A stretch of 64,000 nucleotides of DNA from Neolewinella aurantiaca (GTDB lineage Bacteria > Bacteroidota > Bacteroidia > Chitinophagales > Saprospiraceae): the NCBI RefSeq assembly GCF_008014675.1, contig NZ_VOXD01000022.1, forward strand, positions 44,662 through 108,661, given 5' to 3'. Of this stretch, positions 44,775-52,454 are shown one piece after another. The position numbers and the translations under genes were made by a program. Below the pieces are notes generated by a model, which was not told the DNA's origin, did no database searches, and worked only from the letters and a program-made list of their open reading frames with translations. Numbering within the stretch: position 1 is the stretch's first letter; each line of letters opens with the position of its first letter.

Positions 44775-45533
44775 TCAGGCCACCCGTTGTTTCTCCTTAC
44801 TTTCAAAGATGAGTCGCTGCCCCATACTCTCCAGCGAGCGCGGAGAACGTCCGAAGATATCCGACAGGCGCTTCAAATCGTTGGAGTAGCACATTGCTTC
44901 GATCAGTAGGGCCTGCTCGTCCCGTACCCAGGGCTCGAAGGACCGGGAGTAAGATTCGCGGGCTTTTTGCATGTATGCCGGCAGCCGGTGGTTCTCTTTA
45001 CGCAGACCAAGACCGTCGATCGCTTTTTTCACCTCTGCTTCTTTTTCGATGTCCATTTTATCAAAGACCGCAACGCGGAAGAAATCAATCTCCCCCCAGG
45101 GCTCGTGGACCGTGCGCTTGTTTACTTTGGCAATTTCCGGGAGGATTTCAGGGAACCGGCGGTGAAACTCCATCAGATGAGTATGGATCAGCTCCCGCTT
45201 GTACACGCCCCGGTATTTGTTGTAGGCGACCAGACCCTTCAATGAATGATCAGCAATGGAGCGGCTACCGATGAATATTTTAGCCAGCTGCGCCACGCAG
45301 GGGGCATAACCCAACTCCCGTAGGGCAGCACAGGTTTCCTTCACCAGCTGATCGGGGATGTTGATCGCCTCCGGATCAACGGGTAGGGTAAGCGTTTTAA
45401 TGAGGCTATTGAGCGAGCGGCGCACCTCAGGCTGGCCGAGACAACTGTCTTTCTTGTGGAAGGTTTCGCCGGTACGGGGGTCTACGCCGTTGCGCAGACC
45501 GTCGAGAATGTCAATCAGGGATTCGGAAGTCAT
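44775..45533 (-). CDS. Unknown protein with HTH-like C-terminus
   Basis: 252 aa, soluble and charged. The N-terminus has a conserved-looking motif, ILDGLRNGVDPRTGETF, followed by QPEVRRSLNSLIKTL. The C-terminal 50 residues (EAMCYSNDLKRLSDIFGRSP, then RSLESMGQRLIFES) look like a helix-turn-helix. Together this suggests a nucleic-acid-associated protein, but no family is recognised. It is transcribed alone, convergent with the T9SS protein gene, and a long non-coding gap lies upstream of its start. Confidence 0.6.
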   Translation of the reverse strand: MTSESLIDILDGLRNGVDPRTGETFHKKDSCLGQPEVRRSLNSLIKTLTLPVDPEAINIPDQLVKETCAALRELGYAPCVAQLAKIFIGSRSIADHSLKGLVAYNKYRGVYKRELIHTHLMEFHRRFPEILPEIAKVNKRTVHEPWGEIDFFRVAVFDKMDIEKEAEVKKAIDGLGLRKENHRLPAYMQKARESYSRSFEPWVRDEQALLIEAMCYSNDLKRLSDIFGRSPRSLESMGQRLIFESKEKQRVA

Positions 45534-46125
45534 GGTAGTTCTGTTTGTTTAGTGGACAATTCGGTTGAACGCCAGCAAAACTGAGGGAACCGCCCGGTGC
45601 TAGTCGTCTTTTATTCGAATACTTGCGTTTATAAACGTTTAAATACGGCTACGACCAGCGCGAATACGGCTCAAACCCGCATAAACACTACACTTCTGCA
45701 AGCAACACTCGTTTTTATGCTTCTGGGGAATTCAGCGCAGATTCCGTAGCACCCGGAAGACAACATTCTCTGGCTGCGGCCTACCCTGCTTCTTTATCCT
45801 TTTGCTGCACCTGCGCGCCGTCGCCCTGAAAAGCTGCGTGGGCTAACGACAAAATCATTCCTGTCTGCAACTAATCCCGGTGCTCCCTGCATTATCTCTC
45901 CGTCTGCAAGTACAGACGACAAATATTTCCACCTATGCAACTTCAAAAATCACGACAGCGAGGGCTTCGGGGGCAAGGCGCCCGGCCCGCACAATAAGTG
46001 TCTGCCAACGGTCTCCGCGCCCGTGGGAAGGCGCGCGCTCTATGAAAGTATCAGTACGGCATCTAACCGATTCTCCGCCTCTGGCCGGGGTTTCCTGTGT
46101 CGTGCACGAAACGGCTCCATTTCAA
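45534..46125. other. 592-base gap upstream of the tRNA cluster
   Basis: No convincing gene. It holds motif copy 11 and GC-rich sequence (around 45960-46040). It must contain the tRNA promoter, which I cannot locate. Confidence 0.5.
45806..45823 (-). repeat. Dispersed 18-bp motif, copy 11 (spacing variant)
   Basis: On the minus strand the core CGCAGGTGCA is intact, but GGCG lies 6 rather than 4 bases away (GGCG-ACGGCG-core). Confidence 0.75.
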
Positions 46126-46187
46126 GCTCCGGTAGCCCAACGGCAGAGGCATCCGGCTCAGTAAAGGTTCGAATCCTTTTTGGAGTA
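46126..46187 (+). pseudogene. tRNA-like sequence lacking most of the anticodon arm
   Basis: 62 bases. The acceptor arms GCTCCGG and TTGGAGT pair (three G-T pairs), with A as discriminator. TA-GCCCAACGGCAGAGGC forms a D-arm, and AAAGG-TTCGAAT-CCTTT is a perfect T-arm. Only 12 bases lie between D-arm and T-arm instead of about 23, so the 3' side of the anticodon stem and the variable loop are missing. The remaining bases include CTCAGTA, which looks like an anticodon loop (CAG). CAA, not CCA, follows. It stands 7 bases before tRNA-Gly. Confidence 0.55.
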
Positions 46188-46194
46188 CAAATTT

Positions 46195-46268
46195 GCGGAT
46201 ATAGCTCAATGGCAGAGTTACAGGCTTCCACCCTGAAGATGTCGGTTCGATTCCGGCTATCCGCTCCA
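46195..46268 (+). tRNA. tRNA-Gly (anticodon TCC)
   Basis: 74 bases with encoded CCA. The acceptor is GCGGATA / TATCCGC. The D-arm has AGCTCAATGGCAGAGT, and the anticodon arm ACAGG-CTTCCAC-CCTGA holds TCC. The T-arm TCGG-TTCGATT-CCGG is intact. Confidence 0.95.
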
Positions 46269-46272
46269 ATTT

Positions 46273-46347
46273 TGTCCGGTGGTATAACGGTTATTACTCC
46301 TGATTTTGGTTCAGGTAATGGGGGTTCGATTCCCTCCCGGACTACCA
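46273..46347 (+). tRNA. tRNA-Gln (anticodon TTG)
   Basis: 75 bases with encoded CCA. The acceptor is TGTCCGG / CCGGACT with an open first pair, common in tRNA-Gln. The anticodon arm CCTGA-TTTTGGT-TCAGG holds TTG, and the T-arm is GGGGG-TTCGATT-CCCTC. Confidence 0.92.
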
Positions 46348-46375
46348 GTATCTCAGCCCCTCCTCTCGCAACAAA

Positions 46376-46411
46376 CAACCCCGGCTCGCCGCGCAAGCGG
46401 TGCCGGGGTTG
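46376..46411 (+). terminator. Hairpin after the tRNA pair
   Basis: CAACCCCGGC pairs perfectly with GCCGGGGTTG, with an inner CCGC/GCGG step. No T-tract follows, so it may be an RNA-processing or weak termination hairpin. Confidence 0.5.
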
Positions 46412-46572
46412 CCGTGTAACTGGTGGGCAAAAACCCATGTTTCTGGTTAAAATACGATAGCCTATTCCGCTATTAACTACATACTAATTTAAGTCACCTT
46501 CCTTTTGGTCTTTGTTGATCCTGTGGGAGGTTGGCAGCCGAAGCTGACGCGGATACATCATAAAGACGCAAA

Positions 46573-46600
46573 AGCCCCCGACCGTCACCGGTCGGGGGCT
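46573..46600 (-). terminator. Terminator after the pyridoxamine-oxidase-like gene
   Basis: A perfect 12-bp stem AGCCCCCGACCG / CGGTCGGGGGCT with a 4-base loop; TTTTG follows on the minus strand and CTTTTATTTC on the plus strand. It lies 25 bases beyond the stop at 46625. Confidence 0.85.
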
Positions 46601-46624
46601 CTTTTATTTCAGTTGATGACAGGT

Positions 46625-47128
46625 TTACACTTTCAGGGTTCCTTCCACGTCGTCGTCCATCGTCTTGCCGGTAACGACCGACGCCATCATTTTTGCCATC
46701 GCTACCATTTTCCCATTTTTCGTATCCCAGTAGAATCCCTCGTCGGGGGTAAACCGGATGAGGCTCAGGTTGGGATCGTCTTTACCTTCCTGAAACCACG
46801 TTTTCACGGCCGGGCTCCAGAGTTCTTCAATTTTACTGCGGTCTTCGGTGATGGTGCTTTTGCCGTAAAGGCTGAGGTAGTCGCTGTCGGAAGAGTTGGC
46901 GAGCAACACCTGCGTAGCGGGGGCGTTTCTGATGTCGGCGTTGTGGTCGCTGTCTTTACCGCTGAAGAACCAGAGATTCCCCTGGTCGTCGACCTGCTGT
47001 ACGCTCATCGGGCAGGAGCTGAACGGCTTGCTGTCGAGATCGGTACAAAGCATGACGAAGCCTCCATCGGCAAGGTTTTTGATTTTTGCGACGGCTTCTT
47101 CGTTGAAAAGGTTTTTTGTGGTAGACAT
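46625..47128 (-). CDS. Pyridoxamine 5'-phosphate oxidase-like (general stress) protein
   Basis: 167 aa from the ATG at 47128 (MSTTKNLFNEEAV); the longer frame upstream runs through motif copy 12 and has no domain character. The split-barrel FMN-binding fold is suggested by GFVMLCTDLDSKPFSSCPMSV, QGNLWFFSGKDSDHNADI and QVLLANSSDSDYLSLYGKST. The pattern is that of the general stress protein 26 subgroup, which binds FMN/FAD rather than making pyridoxal phosphate. The C-terminus (EGFYWDTKNGKMVAMAKMMAS) is typical. It is transcribed alone. Confidence 0.82.
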   Translation of the reverse strand: MSTTKNLFNEEAVAKIKNLADGGFVMLCTDLDSKPFSSCPMSVQQVDDQGNLWFFSGKDSDHNADIRNAPATQVLLANSSDSDYLSLYGKSTITEDRSKIEELWSPAVKTWFQEGKDDPNLSLIRFTPDEGFYWDTKNGKMVAMAKMMASVVTGKTMDDDVEGTLKV

Positions 47129-47202
47129 GATAGTTTTATTTAATTGTGATGCACTGATACACCGATTAAACGCGAGCCTACCATTCGCGTGTTCGTTTTT
47201 TT

Positions 47203-47220
47203 TGCGCGGCCGCAGGTGCA
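47203..47220 (+). repeat. Dispersed 18-bp motif, copy 12
   Basis: TGCG-CGGC-CGCAGGTGCA, preceded by a T8 run. It lies in the leader of the FMN-binding protein gene, 75 bases before its ATG. Confidence 0.85.
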
Positions 47221-47245
47221 AAGCGGAAGACAAATGAGCCAACGA

Positions 47246-47281
47246 CGAAGCCCGACCCGAAATTAATCGGGCCGGGCTTCG
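47246..47281 (-). terminator. Hairpin downstream of queA
   Basis: CGAAGCCCGACCCGA pairs with TCGGGCCGGGCTTCG with one mismatch around 6 bases. The T-tract is absent, so it is called at moderate confidence. Confidence 0.6.
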
Positions 47282-47314
47282 GCTAAATTCTGTTACAAAA
47301 AGCCAGGGCGGTTT

Positions 47315-48379
47315 TTATATAACCAGCATACAGTCGCCGTAGGCGAAGAAGCGGTACTTCTCTTTCTGCGCCTGGGCGTAAGCTTCCAGGATCAGGTCGA
47401 TACCACCAAAAGCACAGGTAGTGATGAAGAGGCTACTCTTCGGCAGGTGGAAGTTGGTGAGCAGGTGATCCGGGATGTGGAAATCGTAAGGAGGGAAGAT
47501 GAATTTGTTGGTCCATCCTTCGTTGGGAGCCAGCAGGCGCTCGGCGCTTACACTGTTTTCGCAGGCGCGAATGGCGGTGGTTCCGACGGCGAGGACCTTT
47601 CCACCATCGATTTTAGTGGCGTTCACGGTATCACAGGCTTCCTGCTCGACGCGGAAGTACTCGGCGTCCATTTTGTGCTTAGACAGGTCTTCGACTTCAA
47701 TAGCCCTGAAGGTACCGAGACCGAGGTGAAGCGTAATGTCTGCCTTCTTAACTCCTTTGAGTTCCATCCGCATCAGCGTTTCGCGGCTGAAGTGGAGGCC
47801 GGCCGTTGGCGCGGCAACCGCTCCGATCTCGGAGGCAAAGACGGTTTGGTAGCGATCTGCATCGCGGGCGTCGGCTTCGCGCTCCAGTAGTTTGGGCAGG
47901 GGCGTGTTACCGAGGCCGTGGAGTTCCTTGAGGAACTCGTCGTTCGGTCCGTCGTAAAGGAAACGGATGGTACGTCCGCGGCTGGTGGTATTGTCTACTA
48001 CTTCGGCGACGAGGCGGGTAACGCCCCGCTTATCGTTGAAGTAAAGCTTATTACCTACGCGGATTTTCCGGGCCGGATCAACGAGAACGTCCCACAGGCG
48101 GGCCTGAGCGTTGAGCTCGCGCAGGAGGAAAACCTCGATGCGGGCCTGGGTCTTTTCCTTGAGGCCGTAGAGGCGGGCCGGAAAAACTTTGGTGTTGTTA
48201 AATACCAGAGAGTCTCCCTCATCGTAGTAATCAAGCAGGTCGGTGAACATCTTGTGCTCGATCTCGCCGGTTTCCCGGTTGACGACCATCATTCGGCTGT
48301 CGTCCCGCCGCTTGCTGGGAGTACGGGCGATTAATTTCTCGTTTAGTTCGAATTTGAATTGTGACAGCTTCGTCCTCAT
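47315..48379 (-). CDS. queA: S-adenosylmethionine:tRNA ribosyltransferase-isomerase
   Basis: 354 aa from the ATG at 48379 ([18 protein letters not shown]); the frame extends upstream without homology. It adds the epoxycyclopentane ring from SAM to 7-aminomethyl-deazaguanine in tRNA (queuosine synthesis). Visible motifs are [59 protein letters not shown], and the C-terminal [12 protein letters not shown]. Length matches the family. It is transcribed alone; no other queuosine genes are adjacent. Confidence 0.95.
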   Translation of the reverse strand: MRTKLSQFKFELNEKLIARTPSKRRDDSRMMVVNRETGEIEHKMFTDLLDYYDEGDSLVFNNTKVFPARLYGLKEKTQARIEVFLLRELNAQARLWDVLVDPARKIRVGNKLYFNDKRGVTRLVAEVVDNTTSRGRTIRFLYDGPNDEFLKELHGLGNTPLPKLLEREADARDADRYQTVFASEIGAVAAPTAGLHFSRETLMRMELKGVKKADITLHLGLGTFRAIEVEDLSKHKMDAEYFRVEQEACDTVNATKIDGGKVLAVGTTAIRACENSVSAERLLAPNEGWTNKFIFPPYDFHIPDHLLTNFHLPKSSLFITTCAFGGIDLILEAYAQAQKEKYRFFAYGDCMLVI

Positions 48380-48451
48380 TCCCTTGGCTAATTTTAGTCC
48401 CTGATGTTTCGTTGATGGTTGAAGGCAAAAACAGTATAAGTGTTCGCCCAA

Positions 48452-48751
48452 AGCCGCCGCAATTTATATTACGGAGACTTTAAATAGCGGGCAAAGGTAG
48501 GGGTATTTTACAAGATGGTTGTAAGCCCGCCATTAAGTAAGGCTTCAGGGGGATGGAATGTTGATGTTCTGGCCAGGAAAATTAACCGTTGGTCCAACTT
48601 TCCCTGCCTTTAGTCTATGTATGCACCTGCGGCTGCGCCTGAATTGTATCTTGAGCGATATTTGACTTCCGGCGGATACTGCCGGTAATCACCGCAGCCA
48701 TCCTCTTCTCAGGAGAAAAGCTGCGGTTCAGTTGACTAAACCGATATTCTC
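48452..48751. other. Divergent gap between queA and the permease gene
   Basis: About 300 bases with motif copy 13. No gene is seen. It must contain both promoters, which I cannot place. Confidence 0.5.
48622..48639 (-). repeat. Dispersed 18-bp motif, copy 13
   Basis: On the minus strand GGCG-CAGC-CGCAGGTGCA, preceded by CA. It lies in the divergent gap. Confidence 0.9.
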
Positions 48752-50002
48752 ATGCTTTTTCTGAAGGTCTTTACCGAAAGTGTCCGCCAGGCCATCGCCC
48801 AGCTTACCGGCAATAAGCTGCGCACTTTTCTTTCGCTGCTTGGCATTTCGATCGGGATCTTCTGTATCATTGGTGTTCTCTCTGCAGTGGAATCTCTGGA
48901 AGACAGCGTGCAGGGAAGCCTGGCCAAACTCGGAGACGATGTTGTGTACATCGATAAATGGCCCTGGAAAGACAACAGCGGCGACTGGTGGGAATATTAC
49001 CAGCGCCCTTATCCTGATCACGACGATTACGAAGCGCTGAAAGAACGGATGCCTACCGCCTCGCTGGTTTCCTACTGGACAGTACCCGGCGTAAAAACCC
49101 TGAAGTACCAAAGAAATACAGTAGAAGGCGGTTTCCTCTTCGTCACCACTTACGAGCTCAACCGGATGCTCAACATCGAAATCGGCAAAGGCCGGTACTG
49201 GAGCTCTGCAGAATACAACGGAGGATCAGACAAGGTCTTGCTCGGGTTTACAATTGCACAAGAGCTGTTTGGCGCCATCGAGCCAGTGGGCAAGACCATA
49301 AAAATGGGGGGGCGTAAATATGAAGTTATCGGTGTTCTGGAAGCTGCGGGCGGGGACCTCATCAATCCGCTCGATTTCGATGATGCCATCATGGTGACGT
49401 ACACAAATGCCGCACGCTTCATCAACCTCAAAAACCGTAACCGATTTGGAGGCAGTGTTGCCGTGAAAGCAAAAGAAGGTTTCTCTCTCGAACAGGTCCA
49501 AGACGATATCCGTGGTATCCTTCGTTCCAGCCGGCGCCTTCGCCCCCGCGAAAACGACAGTTTTGCAATGAACCAGCTAAGCATGATCGCGGATCAGGTC
49601 AGTGGAATTTTCGGTGTTCTGAATACCGTTGGCTTTCTGATCGGGTTCTTCTCTATCATAGTCGGAGCCATTAGTGTGGCCAACATCATGTTCGTTTCCG
49701 TTAAAGAAAGGACCAGCCTCATCGGGGTGAAGAAAGCACTGGGCGCTCGTCAGTTCGTAATTCTGCTGGAGTTCCTTACCGAGTCCGTCATCCTCTGCAT
49801 CATTGGAGGTTTGTTCGGGCTTCTTTTGGTAGTTGGTGCCACAATGGTCCTGAACTCAATTTTCGAGAGTTTCCAAATCACACTTAGCGTCAAGTACGCC
49901 ATTTTTGGGATTCTGGGCTCTGCGGTTGTCGGCATTTTAGCCGGCGCAATCCCTGCAGGACTCGCAGCTAAGATGGACGCTGTCGAAGCGATGAGGAGCT
50001 AG
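48752..50002 (+). CDS. MacB/FtsX-family ABC transporter permease
   Basis: 416 aa. The N-terminal helix (TFLSLLGISIGIFCIIGVLS) is followed by a large periplasmic MacB-PCD domain (about 50-270, with GDDVVYIDKWPWKD and LNIEIGKGRYWSSAEY). The three C-terminal helices of the FtsX domain come next (FLIGFFSIIVGAISVANIMF, FLTESVILCIIGGLFGLLLV, and a last one ending KMDAVEAMRS). VKERTSLIGVKKALGARQFVIL is the characteristic cytoplasmic loop. No ATPase gene is adjacent, so the partner must be elsewhere. Its stop codon lies inside the heptamer array. Confidence 0.88.
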   Translation: MLFLKVFTESVRQAIAQLTGNKLRTFLSLLGISIGIFCIIGVLSAVESLEDSVQGSLAKLGDDVVYIDKWPWKDNSGDWWEYYQRPYPDHDDYEALKERMPTASLVSYWTVPGVKTLKYQRNTVEGGFLFVTTYELNRMLNIEIGKGRYWSSAEYNGGSDKVLLGFTIAQELFGAIEPVGKTIKMGGRKYEVIGVLEAAGGDLINPLDFDDAIMVTYTNAARFINLKNRNRFGGSVAVKAKEGFSLEQVQDDIRGILRSSRRLRPRENDSFAMNQLSMIADQVSGIFGVLNTVGFLIGFFSIIVGAISVANIMFVSVKERTSLIGVKKALGARQFVILLEFLTESVILCIIGGLFGLLLVVGATMVLNSIFESFQITLSVKYAIFGILGSAVVGILAGAIPAGLAAKMDAVEAMRS

Positions 50003-50229
50003 GAGCTAGAAATTAGGAGCTAGGAGCTAGGAACTAGAAACTAGGGGCTAGGAGCTAGGAGCTAGGAATTAGGAATTAGGGGCTAGGAACTAGGATTTAG
50101 GAACTAGAAATTAGGGGCTAGGAACTAGGAATTAGGAACTAGAAATTAGGGGCTAGCTATCCAGCCCTCTAGTTTCTATGTTCCTAGTTCTCTAGTTCCT
50201 AGTTCCCTAGTTCTCTAGTTCTCTAGTTC
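49994..50229. repeat. Heptanucleotide repeat array with inverted arm
   Basis: 23 consecutive in-phase heptamers (49994-50154) of types AGGAGCT, AGGAACT, AGAAATT, AGGAATT and AGGGGCT are followed by a 14-base spacer. An inverted arm (about 50167-50229) of 7- and 8-base units such as CCTAGTT and CTCTAGTT follows. The arms can pair, so the RNA would form a long hairpin. CTAG, usually rare in bacteria, occurs many times. The TAG stops of both convergent genes lie in the array. It resembles the STRR elements of cyanobacteria in form. Confidence 0.9.
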
Positions 50230-51183
50230 CTATTTCACTTCCCAGACGCGGTGCAGGTTCTTCTTCCGGAAATCCTGCGGTAACGTTTGCTTGGTAATTT
50301 CCTTTACGGAGGATGCGCCCATCACGTTGCTCTCATCGAACTTGAACTTGCGGGCGTTGGTGGCGAAGAGGATGGAGCCTCCTTCGTTCAGTTTCGGCGT
50401 GCAGTTGTTGATCAGCTTGAGGTGATCGGCCTGCAGGTCGAAAGGTTCCTTCATCTGTTTGGAGTTTGAGAAGGTAGGTGGCGTGATGATGATGAGGTCG
50501 TACTTGGTCAGTTTAGGTTCGCGGAGCCACTCCAGAATATCGGTGCGGATAAAACGGTGCTTGCTAGCGTCGATCTCGTTGAGTTCAAAGTTTCGTTTCC
50601 CCCATTCCAGATAGGTATTGGAAACGTCGAGGTTATCGACCCGGAAGGCTTCGGCCGCAGCGGCGTAGACGCCGAAGGAACAGGTATAGGCAAAGAGGTG
50701 GAGCACCCTCACTTCCTTCCCGGCCTTAGCGACGCGCTCGGCTACCATCATCCGGGTGTCGCGGTGATCCGCGTAGAGGCCCGTATCGAGGTAATCGGTG
50801 AGGTTAACGATGAAGCCCAGGCCGTTTTCAACGACGGTGAATTCCCGTTTAACGATGCTCAGTTTTTCGTACTGTTCGGTTCCCCGTTGCCGTTTGCGCA
50901 GCTTGAAGAATACGTTATCTCTTCCAACTCCCAGCACTTCCGTGATAATATCCCGGTAGGCCAGTTTGCGGTCCTGGTAGTCTTCTTCGGTCCAGATTTC
51001 GCCCTTACGGTGGTAGAGGGAAACGTACACCTGTTCGGCATATCGATCTACGAGAATTGGGAACTCATCCAGGTCGGCGTCGTAGACCCGGTACACCTCG
51101 ATCTCCTTACGGCGAGCCCATTTACCGTAATGTTTGGCCATTTTACGAAGGCGATTGGCGAAGGCGGTATAGTCTTTAGACAT
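50230..51183 (-). CDS. 23S rRNA methyltransferase, RlmK-like (C-terminal half of RlmKL)
   Basis: 317 aa from the ATG at 51183 (MSKDYTAFANRLRKMAKHYG). It corresponds to the m7G2069 methyltransferase half of E. coli RlmKL, as a stand-alone protein. Matching blocks are YRVYDADLDEFPILVDRYAE, LTDYLDTGLYADHRDTRMM, VLHLFAYTCSFGVYAAAAEA (SAM-binding), FDLQADHLKLINN, and the substrate motif ITPPTFSNSKQM. QEITQKTLxQDF-like EITKQTLPQDFRKKN ends the domain. It ends inside the heptamer array, convergent with the permease. A decayed paralogue fragment lies at 52218-52373. Confidence 0.88.
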   Translation of the reverse strand: MSKDYTAFANRLRKMAKHYGKWARRKEIEVYRVYDADLDEFPILVDRYAEQVYVSLYHRKGEIWTEEDYQDRKLAYRDIITEVLGVGRDNVFFKLRKRQRGTEQYEKLSIVKREFTVVENGLGFIVNLTDYLDTGLYADHRDTRMMVAERVAKAGKEVRVLHLFAYTCSFGVYAAAAEAFRVDNLDVSNTYLEWGKRNFELNEIDASKHRFIRTDILEWLREPKLTKYDLIIITPPTFSNSKQMKEPFDLQADHLKLINNCTPKLNEGGSILFATNARKFKFDESNVMGASSVKEITKQTLPQDFRKKNLHRVWEVK

Positions 51184-51429
51184 AGTGACATTATATAAAA
51201 CAGGCGAAGGGCTCCTCATTGTTAGAAACGCCAAAGGTAAAGGTTTCCAATTTTGGTGCTTTCGGGTTTACGCTCTGAAAAGCAACCTTCCCGAAATTTC
51301 TATTACTCGTAAGCGGAGTCAATACGGCGGGAAGAACGTAGAAAACTTGATTAAATGAGGGGGGGCATATATTTGTTCTAGCTGACAACCAACGTGGTTC
51401 ATCCTGAAGTCTGTTCAAACCCTACCCAT

Positions 51430-52215
51430 ATGCTGAAGTACCTTTTCTTACTATTCGGGTTTCTCAGTATCCTTCCTGCCCAGGCTCAAAAGGAAGATCC
51501 TCACAGCCAAATCATCATTTGTAGCGATTCTCGTTTTAAATGCTACATCATCAACCGTCTTCCGTTAGAGCCCGACGGAAAATTCATTAAAGCCTGTTGC
51601 CATCACATGAGGCTAAACAGTGACTGGGACTGTACAGATGATTGTGTTAGCGCCCGGCTTGCAAAAGATCCTTCGCAATCGTCTTCAGGAGCTGCTTTGG
51701 TTGACGGGGTACTGGTCATAGACGGAGAACCCGTAGGAGAATTGGCAGATAGTTATCCGAGGGTTAATTCCAACCTGTCCGCATCGCGCTCGTTTTACCC
51801 TGATTTCCCGTTGAACTTCCTGTCAAAAAGCCAAAGCCACCTGGTAGGAAAAGACCTTGTTATCGACGGGGAAATCATTGGAAACTTCCCAACAGCAAAG
51901 GACAATTCTCCTATTGAGTTCAGTGAGGTCACTCAAGCCGCAAAGACGAACAAACCTTCTGGCAATCTGGAGGCCCAAACGGTTACGATCTTCCCTAATC
52001 CCGTTGTCGACATTTTATCCGTATCAGTTCCTTCCAGCTTTAGGGGGCATACCATCCTCATTTATGATCAAAATGGGAAGGAAGTACACCGCTCACCCGT
52101 TTCGACAGAGCAAAATGTTGTCGAGGTTAACGTGGGAACTTTACCCGTCGGTCTTTACACGTTGCTCACGGTCGGAGATAAGTCGAATCAAACGATCAAA
52201 TTCGTTAAAAAGTAA
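51430..52215 (+). CDS. Small secreted T9SS protein
   Basis: 261 aa from the ATG at 51430 (MLKYLFLLFGFLSILPAQAQ, a clean signal peptide). The mature N-terminus is Cys-rich (IIICSDSRFKCYIINRLP, then ACCHHMRL and DWDCTDDCVS), with six to seven cysteines in 60 residues, possibly disulfide-bonded. The middle is polar, with two related segments ALVDGVLVIDGEPVGELAD and HLVGKDLVIDGEIIGNF. A type A T9SS sorting domain ends the protein (TVTIFPNPVVDILSVSVP to QTIKFVKK). Cargo with this Cys pattern is not recognised. It is convergent with the rlmK-like remnant, whose stop begins 2 bases away. Confidence 0.78.
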   Translation: MLKYLFLLFGFLSILPAQAQKEDPHSQIIICSDSRFKCYIINRLPLEPDGKFIKACCHHMRLNSDWDCTDDCVSARLAKDPSQSSSGAALVDGVLVIDGEPVGELADSYPRVNSNLSASRSFYPDFPLNFLSKSQSHLVGKDLVIDGEIIGNFPTAKDNSPIEFSEVTQAAKTNKPSGNLEAQTVTIFPNPVVDILSVSVPSSFRGHTILIYDQNGKEVHRSPVSTEQNVVEVNVGTLPVGLYTLLTVGDKSNQTIKFVKK

Positions 52216-52217
52216 AG

Positions 52218-52373
52218 TCACCTGTCCCTGGAAGCGTCCGGGTCCTTCGAGGCAACCACTCCCATACCCCGGCGGTAAAGCGATACGTACAACTGCCCGG
52301 TGTCACGCTCTGCCAGGATAGGAAACTCATTCAGCTCAACGTCGCAGGTCCGGTAAATGTCAATCTTCTTATG
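52218..52373 (-). pseudogene. Truncated RlmK-like gene fragment
   Basis: 52 codons including the stop, read on the minus strand. The fragment begins RHKKIDIYRTCDVELNEF and continues PILAERDTGQLYVSLYRR. It aligns to residues about 25-60 of the intact rlmK-like gene nearby (EIEVYRVYDADLDEFPILV, then DRYAEQVYVSLYHR), with about 17 of 30 identical. The methyltransferase domain and N-terminus are missing. The break is exactly at motif copy 14. The divergence shows it is an old or foreign copy, not a fresh duplication. Confidence 0.7.
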
Positions 52374-52390
52374 GCGCGGTCGCAGGTGCA
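52373..52390 (+). repeat. Dispersed 18-bp motif, copy 14
   Basis: GGCG-CGGT-CGCAGGTGCA. It forms the upstream break point of the rlmK-like remnant; read on the minus strand, the frame runs HLRPR into the fragment. Confidence 0.9.
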
Positions 52391-52454
52391 ATGAAGGGCT
52401 TTCATGGTTGCGGACGGGGCGACGACTTCTGCCGCCGCCCCGTCCACTACCGGG

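Noticed and set aside
49994..50229. CRISPR array
   Set aside because: Units are 7 bases without spacers, and no cas genes are in the window.
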